Part shown: piece after piece, positions 13,530 to 19,712 of the stretch
Layout of the letters: each line of letters begins with the position of its first letter
Position numbering within the stretch: the stretch's first letter is position 1
Source: Nitrospinaceae bacterium
Lineage (GTDB): Bacteria > Nitrospinota > Nitrospinia > Nitrospinales > VA-1
Assembly: GCA_029261435.1 (NCBI GenBank)
Contig: JAJDBI010000180.1
Coordinates: forward strand, 1-19,712
Direction: 5' to 3'
Length of the DNA: 19,712 nucleotides
Position numbers and translations under genes: made by a program
Notes under the pieces: model-generated
Told to the model about the DNA's origin: nothing
Databases searched by the model: none
The model's input: the letters and a program-made list of their open reading frames with translations, nothing else

Positions 13530-15818
13530 ATGAATTTAAGGTTTACTAATATTGGACTCGCAGCGTTGCTATTGCTGGGATCCTCCTCCATGGCTTTTGC
13601 CGCAGATGAGGAAAAATCCTCCGCAAGTTCAACTGCCATCGAGGTTGAGGAGCTTACCTCTAGCGAGATTCTAATGCAGGAAGTTTCAATCATTGGATCT
13701 AAATTTAATATAAAGAATATAGCCGGTTCCGCTGCTTACATGGATGTGCAGGATATTCGCCAGCACGGTGTGGCAGACATCAACCGTTTATTGAGACGTG
13801 TTCCCGGTGTTACCCTGCGTCAGGAAGATGGTTTCGGTTTATTTCCAAATATCTCTCTTCGCGGTGTGGACCCTTCCCGTAGCGCAAAATTGACGCTCAT
13901 GGAAGATGGAGTTTTAACGGCCCCGGCCCCCTACTCTGCTCCTGATGCCTATTACTCACCCACGACCGCCCGTATGTCTGGAATGGAAGTTCTCAAGGGT
14001 TCCAGTCAGGTCAAATATGGACCGCGTACAACAGGTGGTGTCATCAACTTTCTTTCCACACCCATCCCAACAGCCGAAAAGTATTATATGAAGGCTTCAT
14101 ACGGGACTTTTGATGAGCTTCGTAATCATACGTATTTTGGTAATACCGAACATACCGATTCGGGAAAGTTTGGTTACGTGGTTGAATATTACACGCGTAA
14201 TAACTCTGGCTTCAAGAATCTTGATGATAATATCGCGTCTATTCGGGGTGAGGCTGATACCGGAATAAACAAAAAAGAACCCATGGTCAAGTTGTCTTAT
14301 GAACCCAAATCGTCCATGTATCAGCGGTTTGAGTTCAAATACGGGCACACAGATCTTGATGCGAACGAAACCTATCTGGGTGTTACAGATTTTGATTTCA
14401 GATCAGATCCTGATCGTCGATACGCGGCATCCCGGTTCGATGAAATCAACTCTGAACACCATCGCACCTATCTTCGACACTTTCTCGAATTCAATTCGAA
14501 GACAAATCTGGTTACCACAATCTATGGCAATACCTTCCACCGTAACTGGCAGAAACTCGACAAGGTAAACTCTACCGACCTGGCTACAGCTTTAGGCAAC
14601 GATGCCCTTGTGAATATTCTTAAAGGAAATGCGGCGGGAACCTTGACGCTCCGAAATAACAACCGGTCCTACTACCTCTATGGTGTGCAAGGTGCCCTGA
14701 AACATAAGGCCCAAATCGGAGAAACAGAGCACAATTTTGAAGTGGGACTTCGTTACCATTATGACCAGATTCGTCGTTTTCAAAAGGACGAAGACTTTAC
14801 GCAAGATGCAAACGGATCTATCACTGCTGTCACTGTTGCAAATGGTGGTGCAGATGGAAACATTTTACAGGAAACCGATGCCGTAGCCCTGAATATTCAG
14901 GATGCCATCAAGTGGAAAAAGTTCACCTTCACTCCCGGTATCCGGACAGAGTATATCGTTGGTTCTTATGAAAATTATGCCAATGGTAGAACTGGGACAA
15001 AGGGCTATATTGCACTTGTCGGAGGTGGAAGCCTGAAATACGACCTCTACGATGACGGTAGTAAAGACATCGATCTGTTTGGCGGAATCTTTAGAGGTTT
15101 CTCTCCACCAGATCCAAAAAGCGCCTTTGAAAATGGAATTCGGGAAGAAACCAGCTTAGGTTATGAAGTCGGTGTTCGCTATAAAAATGCCCCCAATGCA
15201 TTCTCAACAGAGGCTATTTTCTTTCTGACTGATACTGACGACTTGATAGTCAGAGCCGATATTGGAGACACGTCTAGCGGCCAAACTATCAACGGTGGTG
15301 AGGTACGGTCTTTGGGTATTGAGTATCAGGCAAGCTATGATCATGGTCTGGCCAAAAACTGGACAATTCAAACTCCTACCTACGTTTCATTCACCTACAC
15401 CGATGCGACTTTCCAAAGTAATATTGGTACGACAGGTGCCGGCTCAATATTTGCCGGAGCAGTGGAAGGAAACAAGGTTCCGTATATTTCAGAATATGTT
15501 CTCAGTATGGGAACAGGGCTGATATATAAAAAGTTCAATGTCAATTTAGACGCCAATTACACTTCAGATGCATTTGCAGACGGCTCAAACAATGGTACAA
15601 ATTTCGATACCAATGGTGATGCAAATCTTCGATTTGGTAAAATTGATGAGCAGTGGACAATTGATGCCGCACTGGGCTATCAGATCAACAACAAAGTGCG
15701 GCTGTTTTCGAACTTCAAAAATATCACCAACTCCAGGTTTCTCGTAACTCGGCAACCTGCGGGCCCACGAGCAAACTTACCATTCGCTATGATGGCAGGG
15801 TTGGAGTTCTCTTTGTAA
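13530..15818 (+). CDS. FecA-like TonB-dependent outer-membrane receptor
   Basis: This 762-residue receptor has a signal peptide (LGLAALLLLGSSSMAFA-like, cleaved after residue 24 before DEEKS), a candidate TonB box around EVSIIGSK (51-58), the plug domain (about 60-180) and a 22-strand barrel to the end, closing with FAMMAGLEFSL. In the plug, LLRRVPGV, ISLRGVDPSRS, LMEDGVLTAPAPYSAP and VKYGPRTTGGVINF closely follow the FecA (ferric dicitrate) group. There is no N-terminal STN signalling domain, so FecI/FecR-type control is not expected. ATG 13530 has GAGGAG 7 nt upstream. The likely substrate is an iron chelate, given the Fur-box-like site and tonB genes upstream; citrate is only a guess. A strong terminator follows at 15891. 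Confidence 0.92.
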   Translation: MNLRFTNIGLAALLLLGSSSMAFAADEEKSSASSTAIEVEELTSSEILMQEVSIIGSKFNIKNIAGSAAYMDVQDIRQHGVADINRLLRRVPGVTLRQEDGFGLFPNISLRGVDPSRSAKLTLMEDGVLTAPAPYSAPDAYYSPTTARMSGMEVLKGSSQVKYGPRTTGGVINFLSTPIPTAEKYYMKASYGTFDELRNHTYFGNTEHTDSGKFGYVVEYYTRNNSGFKNLDDNIASIRGEADTGINKKEPMVKLSYEPKSSMYQRFEFKYGHTDLDANETYLGVTDFDFRSDPDRRYAASRFDEINSEHHRTYLRHFLEFNSKTNLVTTIYGNTFHRNWQKLDKVNSTDLATALGNDALVNILKGNAAGTLTLRNNNRSYYLYGVQGALKHKAQIGETEHNFEVGLRYHYDQIRRFQKDEDFTQDANGSITAVTVANGGADGNILQETDAVALNIQDAIKWKKFTFTPGIRTEYIVGSYENYANGRTGTKGYIALVGGGSLKYDLYDDGSKDIDLFGGIFRGFSPPDPKSAFENGIREETSLGYEVGVRYKNAPNAFSTEAIFFLTDTDDLIVRADIGDTSSGQTINGGEVRSLGIEYQASYDHGLAKNWTIQTPTYVSFTYTDATFQSNIGTTGAGSIFAGAVEGNKVPYISEYVLSMGTGLIYKKFNVNLDANYTSDAFADGSNNGTNFDTNGDANLRFGKIDEQWTIDAALGYQINNKVRLFSNFKNITNSRFLVTRQPAGPRANLPFAMMAGLEFSL

Positions 15819-15890
15819 GTCGTATACTCTACCACTACATGCAACCAAGAGGTCTCCTCCAAGAGCACCCTTTTAAGCATGTATTGTAAG

Positions 15891-15939
15891 AAGAGCCGGG
15901 TCATGGTCTTTTGACCAGAGCCTGGCTCTTCTTTTTTCT
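15891..15939 (+). terminator. Rho-independent terminator of the TonB-receptor gene
   Basis: AAGAGCCGGGTCATGGTC pairs with GACCAGAGCCTGGCTCTT around a TTTT loop (two mismatches and two G-T pairs), followed directly by CTTTTTTCTC. It lies about 70 nt after the receptor stop and closes the whole iron-uptake block. Confidence 0.9.
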
Positions 15940-15993
15940 CTTGCCTTTCAAATATATATGGGCCGCATAAAGTTCTATCACCTCAAGTTTCAC

Positions 15994-16021
15994 TTGCAGG
16001 TTAAGTCAGCCATAGTAGAAT
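15994..16021 (+). promoter_or_regulatory. Possible promoter of the SHOCT lipoprotein gene
   Basis: TTGCAG and TAGAAT (16016-16021) are spaced by 16 bases. The -10 matches the consensus at five of six positions; the -35 is poor. It lies about 50 nt before ATG 16072 and after the receptor terminator, so this gene needs its own promoter. Confidence 0.27.
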
Positions 16022-16071
16022 GAAAACCCAATTGCGGTTATTCAACCCCAGACTAAAAATTCAATATTTTC

Positions 16072-16848
16072 ATGATCGTTCGACAACCTGATATTTCGAA
16101 AGTTTTAGCCGTCTTTCTCGCCATCTTCATCACATCCTGTGCCACGTTTAAGCCGGAAAGGACTTTTTCCAAAAACGGTCTGAAAGTTACATTCCGCAGC
16201 CTCAACGCTCTGGACGATGTAGAAAACATCAAGTTTATATACCCGATAATACTTTCAGAAAAACAGGTACTGAACCACCTTCTATCCCTTTGGCATCAAA
16301 GAATCGTCTCTCCGGGAAAACCCAAACCCGTATTTTCTCGCGATGAAGCCGCAAATCTTGCCCCCCTTTTCAGTACGGCTCTAAAAAAAGTAGAGACGAC
16401 AAAATTTCTTAATTTTGAATTTCAATCGTCCAAAGGTCTCATCGAAGGACGGGTTTTTGCTACTCGCAAAAAACTCCACTGGCATTTTTTAAAAATATAT
16501 AATGAAGTTTACTCTAATGATCCATTGAGGATTAAGAAACCCACGTGGAAATTGGTTCGCATGCCGGGTCAGACATATCAAAGTTTACAATCCGGTACTT
16601 TCAAAAAAGCAGTTAAAAACAGGATTATCGCAAATCTAAATCTTCCATTTCCAAAGCAACGATCTCAATCTCGTCCGACAACCAAACCGTCCCCCAAAAA
16701 CAGCACTCAATCTGAAAGCGAAAAATTGGAATTGAAAAGCAAACTGGATACTCTTAAAAAGTTTTTGGACGTGGGTCTTATCAATAAGACTGAATACGAG
16801 AAAAAAAAAGAAGCCCTGATGAACCAGTATTTCAAGGTTAGTGACTGA
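16072..16848 (+). CDS. Lipoprotein with C-terminal SHOCT-like domain
   Basis: This 258-residue protein has a lipoprotein signal ending in FITSC (Cys23). The middle part (about 30-185) is a mixed alpha/beta domain that I do not recognise; it includes ILSEKQVLNHLLSLWHQR and FQSSKGLIEGRVFATRKKLHW, and several basic stretches. A Ser/Pro/Thr/Lys linker (about 195-220) leads to a short helical hairpin, LDTLKKFLDVGLINKTEYEKKKEALMNQ, that fits the SHOCT pattern (short C-terminal oligomerisation domain). It is a single gene between the receptor terminator and the glycosyltransferase operon. No function can be assigned beyond an envelope lipoprotein that may oligomerise. Confidence 0.7.
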   Translation: MIVRQPDISKVLAVFLAIFITSCATFKPERTFSKNGLKVTFRSLNALDDVENIKFIYPIILSEKQVLNHLLSLWHQRIVSPGKPKPVFSRDEAANLAPLFSTALKKVETTKFLNFEFQSSKGLIEGRVFATRKKLHWHFLKIYNEVYSNDPLRIKKPTWKLVRMPGQTYQSLQSGTFKKAVKNRIIANLNLPFPKQRSQSRPTTKPSPKNSTQSESEKLELKSKLDTLKKFLDVGLINKTEYEKKKEALMNQYFKVSD

Positions 16849-16884
16849 CAGTTTGTAGAATCAGAAACCCTCCCCGCTGTTACA

Positions 16885-16908
16885 ATGATCAATCTAAAAC
16901 CTGATCAT
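16885..16908 (+). terminator. Inverted repeat after the SHOCT lipoprotein gene
   Basis: ATGATCA-N10-TGATCAT is a perfect 7-bp inverted repeat 36 nt after the stop, with CACACTTTTT following. It may be a weak terminator for the lipoprotein gene. Because each arm contains the self-complementary TGATCA it could alternatively be a protein-binding site. Confidence 0.35.
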
Positions 16909-17063
16909 CACACTTTTTCAAATCCATTTTGCTCTAAAAGTCGTATTCCATGTGTTAGTATGACTTATTTTCGTTGAACACCGTTGATGGATATTGTCTT
17001 ATTCCCTCCCAGCGAGGCTTGCCACGGTGAGCGACTTAATCAAACCATTTTTTCAATATTCCC

Positions 17064-17795
17064 ATGAATAATTCTGACGACCAAAACCTTGAACTGTCCA
17101 TTGTTATCCCTGTTTATAATGAGCGGGATAACTTGATCCCCCTTGAAGACAAGCTGGAGACAGAACTTGCAAGACTGAACCTGAGTTATGAAATCATTTT
17201 GATCGATGATGGCAGTAGCGATGGCAGTGCTCACATGATCGAATCCATGCAGAAGCACAACCCACGCATCAGGCTCATCCAGTTTGGTCACAACCATGGA
17301 CAGTCAGCCGCATTTGCAGCTGGATTCAAGGCCGCAAAAGGGAAAGTTTTTGTCACACTGGATGCCGACTTGCAAAACAACCCTGCTGACATCCCCCTAC
17401 TCCTTGAAGAGATGGAAGACTATGATGTGGTGTGTGGCTGGCGTCACAAGAGAAATGACCCATGGATCAAAAGAGTCTCATCAAAAATAGGCAACGCAGT
17501 CAGAAACAAATTAAGCGAGGAAGAAATCGCCGATACAGGATGCTCCTTGAAGGCATTTCGCCGGGAATGCTTCGCCAATGTCAAACTATTTAAAGGAATG
17601 CATCGATTTTTCCCCACCTTGATGAAAATGGAAGGGTTTCGAGTCACTCAGGTCAAAGTCAGCCACCACCCAAGGCTTCACGGAGAGTCAAAATACAATA
17701 TTCGCAATCGTTTGGTTTCTTCTTTTCAGGATTTGATGGCTATCCGTTGGATGAAAAATCGACAGATTAATTATGATATTATCAAGGAGGATTGA
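17064..17795 (+). CDS. GT2 family glycosyltransferase (polyprenyl-phosphate sugar transferase type)
   Basis: This 243-residue GT-A fold enzyme resembles dolichol-phosphate mannosyltransferase/GtrB. Motifs are LSIVIPVYNERDNL (nucleotide binding), ILIDDGSSDGS, FGHNHGQSAAFAAGFKAAKG, the metal-binding TLDADLQNNP (D100 and D102) and DTGCSLKAFRRE (acceptor/catalytic region). It lacks C-terminal membrane helices, so it should be a peripheral enzyme loading a sugar onto a lipid carrier at the inner membrane. Its stop codon is immediately followed by the ATG of the LAB_N-type gene, whose Shine-Dalgarno sequence lies inside its 3' end. The start is ATG 17064, with no clear ribosome-binding site. The specific sugar is unknown. 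Confidence 0.9.
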   Translation: MNNSDDQNLELSIVIPVYNERDNLIPLEDKLETELARLNLSYEIILIDDGSSDGSAHMIESMQKHNPRIRLIQFGHNHGQSAAFAAGFKAAKGKVFVTLDADLQNNPADIPLLLEEMEDYDVVCGWRHKRNDPWIKRVSSKIGNAVRNKLSEEEIADTGCSLKAFRRECFANVKLFKGMHRFFPTLMKMEGFRVTQVKVSHHPRLHGESKYNIRNRLVSSFQDLMAIRWMKNRQINYDIIKED

Positions 17796-18077
17796 ATGAC
17801 AGCTAACCAATGGCTGATCATTGGATTTGTGGGGCAGGCTCTTTTTGGTGCCCGATTTATTATCCAGTGGATTGTTTCCGAAAAAAAAGGGGAAAGCACC
17901 ATTCCTCTCGCCTTCTGGTATTGCAGTATTGGCGGTGCTGTCGTGCTTTTAACCTACGCAATTCACAGACAAGACCCCGTATTCATTATCGGGCAAAGCC
18001 TGGGGAGTATCGTGTACGTTCGCAACCTGGTTCTGATAGACCGTAAAAGAAAAGCTGCAGTGGGAGCTGATGAGTGA
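17796..18077 (+). CDS. LAB_N (lipid-A-disaccharide synthase N-terminal) domain small membrane protein
   Basis: This 93-residue protein has three predicted membrane helices (about 5-25, 36-54, 63-80). IGFVGQALFGARFIIQWIVSEK followed by IPLAFWYCSIGGAVVLLTYA and DPVFIIGQSLGSIVYVRNL are the diagnostic LAB_N patterns. Free-standing proteins of this type commonly neighbour GT2 and GT39 enzymes in lipid A or glycolipid modification gene sets and have been suggested to act as lipid-linked-sugar transporters or facilitators. AAGGAGG lies 5 nt before the ATG, inside the preceding gene; its own 3' end overlaps the next start by 4 nt (GTGA). The coupling strongly suggests one functional unit. Confidence 0.88.
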   Translation: MTANQWLIIGFVGQALFGARFIIQWIVSEKKGESTIPLAFWYCSIGGAVVLLTYAIHRQDPVFIIGQSLGSIVYVRNLVLIDRKRKAAVGADE

Positions 18078-18274
18078 ACAACTGGAAAATTAAATTAGGC
18101 GGTTTGGGGCTCATGGTTCTGGGCGGTTTCCTTTTTGTCTGGTCCGTGAAATACATTCAGTCCGAATGGCCACAAATATTTGTAGGTTTACTTTCTGTAT
18201 TCAGCACAGCCATGGGGTTTGCTCTTCTCATCATGCCTCAGGATTTACACGAGGATAGTTCAACACCTGAATAG
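18074..18274 (+). CDS. Small two-helix membrane protein, third gene of the glycosyltransferase operon
   Basis: This 66-residue protein starts at GTG 18074, overlapping the stop of the LAB_N-type gene as GTGA. Two membrane helices (about 8-24 and 33-53) are joined by a short loop (KYIQSEWPQIF), and the C-terminus is hydrophilic and acidic (DLHEDSSTPE). I do not recognise a family. The overlap and operon position indicate that it is a real gene working with the GT2 and LAB_N proteins, perhaps as a small subunit of a membrane glycolipid-modifying complex. Confidence 0.6.
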   Translation: MNNWKIKLGGLGLMVLGGFLFVWSVKYIQSEWPQIFVGLLSVFSTAMGFALLIMPQDLHEDSSTPE

Positions 18275-18455
18275 CTCCGCCTTTCTCCTAATCCCCACTC
18301 AAAACCCACCTTATTTTTCTTGCTTAAAAAGTCAGACAAACCTTTAGTTAGCAACAGTTTTGAAAGTCCTTGACTTTACCCAACCCGTATGATATTTCTC
18401 TACTTTCTTTAAATCCTTTCAACCTTAAAACAGGTTAAAAGATTAGAGAACTTAG

Positions 18456-18475
18456 GTTTTCCATTGTTGGAAAAC
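18456..18475 (+). promoter_or_regulatory. Perfect hairpin in the leader of the CydA-like gene
   Basis: GTTTTCCA-TTGT-TGGAAAAC is a perfect 8-bp stem with a 4-nt loop, 38 nt before the gene start. A second short inverted repeat, AACCT-N6-AGGTT, lies at 18421-18436. They may form a structured leader or an operator; no T-tract follows, so this is not a terminator. Confidence 0.35.
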
Positions 18476-18513
18476 GGGTACTTACCGCCTTTTCCAGGCC
18501 TTTCATTTAAGTG

Positions 18514-19712
18514 ATGATGAATCAATCTCAAAGTTCTTTCAAGAGCACCTTTTTCAAATCCCTTATCTGCCTTATATTTGTCTATATGCTAGGGCACTTA
18601 ACCCCTTTCCTTCCCGCTTCTTCAAGTTCTATCTTTACCAGTCTAAGTTTTCAGTCCCTGGCCTACGCCGAGGAAGATGATGAAGAAGACGAAGATGATG
18701 AGGATGAAGGAGACGAAGATGAAGAAGGTGGCGTCGAAGAAGAGGGAGAAGGCGAAGCCGAGGAAGAAGATCTTTCCTATCTAACAGATATTGGGCCTGC
18801 CGCAGAACACGAGTTTGAAGAATATTCGTTTCTGGGCATGAGCAACCGCAAATTCACCTGGGCAGCGGCTCAACTACATATACTATTTGCCTCTTTCATT
18901 CTTGGATGTCCAATGTTCGTGGTCATTATGGAGGTTATGGGTGCCAGACGGACACAGGGGGTTCGTAAAGCGATTATCCTCTCAAACGTGTTTTTGGCAG
19001 TTCTCATAGGGGTTGTTATTGGAATTACCGGCGAAGTCATAGTCGGAATCCATCATGGTGTCTTGTATGGCCTATGGGCCTGTGCCTTCGGCGCTCTAAT
19101 AGTCAGCTTCCTGAACTATTTCCACCGTTTGATGAATATCCGAGCATCGGCCTTTGTGGGTGCCGTATTTGGAGCCCTGCTCTCCATGGCTTTGACTCCT
19201 GTCGAGCATTACGAGGTTTCTGGAATTATTCTTGCTGTGGTTAATGGAGCTGTTGGTGGCTTGATCTCAAATGGCATCATGTTCGCCCAATCAGATTTCA
19301 AGTTTGAACGATTGGCGCACGAAATCACCAAAGTCATCGGCATTTGTTATAGTTTCACGGCACTTACAGGAGGACTTTTCCTCTTCGTTATGCTGGTTGC
19401 CTATCAAGACTTCATCACCTATCTCATCTCCTCGTTTCCGACGCTTTTCATGGTGGCTTACCCCACCCTGTTTATTCTGGAAACGGTGGTCATGTACATC
19501 TATGTTTATTCCTGGGATCCTCTGAACAAGTCCAACAAAAAGGGACGGCATATCGTTACAGGAGTTATCCTGAATGTTTTGGGTCTATCACTTTTAGTCG
19601 CCCTGGATGGCCCTGCAACCTTTATGCAGACACCCCCCAAGCCTCTTGACCAACTCCTCAATATCAGCGAGTGGGACAGAATTGCCAATATGGCCTGGAT
19701 GCCCCTGAACTA
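18514..19712 (+). CDS. Cytochrome bd ubiquinol oxidase subunit I-like membrane protein, partial (3' end beyond window)
   Basis: The frame is open from tandem ATG codons (18514, 18517) to the right edge: 399 codons, no stop. An N-terminal signal-like helix (LICLIFVYMLGHL) and a cleavage site after LAYA (residue 52) precede an extremely acidic stretch (53-86; 27 of 34 residues Asp/Glu). Then come multiple membrane helices. AAQLHILFASFILGCPMFVV places His122 where CydA has its haem b595 ligand; later segments such as LFILETVVMYIYVYSWD and LDGPATFMQTPPKPLDQLLN resemble the CydA region before its N-W-M-Q-x-P motif. It would be a quinol or cytochrome-linked respiratory membrane protein. The family is recognised from pattern only, and the remaining haem ligands are not checked. 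No strong Shine-Dalgarno sequence is present. Confidence 0.6.
   Translation, partial: MMNQSQSSFKSTFFKSLICLIFVYMLGHLTPFLPASSSSIFTSLSFQSLAYAEEDDEEDEDDEDEGDEDEEGGVEEEGEGEAEEEDLSYLTDIGPAAEHEFEEYSFLGMSNRKFTWAAAQLHILFASFILGCPMFVVIMEVMGARRTQGVRKAIILSNVFLAVLIGVVIGITGEVIVGIHHGVLYGLWACAFGALIVSFLNYFHRLMNIRASAFVGAVFGALLSMALTPVEHYEVSGIILAVVNGAVGGLISNGIMFAQSDFKFERLAHEITKVIGICYSFTALTGGLFLFVMLVAYQDFITYLISSFPTLFMVAYPTLFILETVVMYIYVYSWDPLNKSNKKGRHIVTGVILNVLGLSLLVALDGPATFMQTPPKPLDQLLNISEWDRIANMAWMPLN

Noticed and set aside
18370..18396. Promoter TTGACT ... GATATT ahead of the CydA-like gene
   Set aside because: Spacing is 15 bases or less and the -10 is poor; not strong enough to call.

Overview
This is an ordinary chromosomal window from a Gram-negative bacterium of about 44-46% GC by eye. 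Outer-membrane biology is prominent: a TonB-dependent receptor, an ExbB/ExbD/TonB motor and several lipoproteins. Large TPR lipoproteins, tandem ExbD genes, FecA-like receptors and a CydA-like membrane protein of the kind found near nitrite-oxidiser respiratory genes together suggest Nitrospinota or a relative. That assignment is inference; no rRNA or universal marker is present to settle it. I found no tRNA, rRNA, CRISPR array, insertion sequence or prophage gene.

Layout. 1-510 (-): 5' part of a formylglycine-generating-enzyme-like (SUMF1) lipoprotein that runs off the left edge. 723-3071 (+): a 782-residue TPR lipoprotein. 3072-3292: a gene-free gap with a near-consensus orphan promoter and a 33-nt hairpin. 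3293-5747 (-): a DUF1566 protein followed by acetyl-CoA synthetase. 5823-6743: an HI0074/HEPN-like protein (+) overlapping rdgB (-) tail to tail. 6872-7648 (+): a lipoprotein with a pilin-like soluble part and four membrane segments. 7655-8428 (-): a J-domain co-chaperone. 8687-9733 (+): rlmN.

9734-15939 is the most coherent block. A good sigma70-type promoter overlapping a Fur-box-like site (16/19 matches to the 19-bp consensus) precedes exbB-exbD-exbD-tonB, then a secreted protein made of nine exact 25-residue EF-hand-like repeats, then a FecA-like TonB-dependent receptor, closed by a textbook terminator. This reads as a self-contained, probably iron-regulated uptake system with its own energising motor. 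Three unusual points stand out: the second ExbD has Asn in place of the conserved membrane Asp; the TonB linker runs 154 residues without any acidic residue; and the repeat protein between tonB and the receptor is strongly acidic and predicted to bind metal.

16072-16848 (+) is a SHOCT-tailed lipoprotein. 17064-18274 (+) is a tightly coupled three-gene unit: GT2 glycosyltransferase, LAB_N-type small membrane protein, and an unknown two-TM protein. 18514 to the right edge (+) is the start of a cytochrome bd subunit I-like membrane protein with a signal peptide and a very acidic exported segment; it is truncated by the window.
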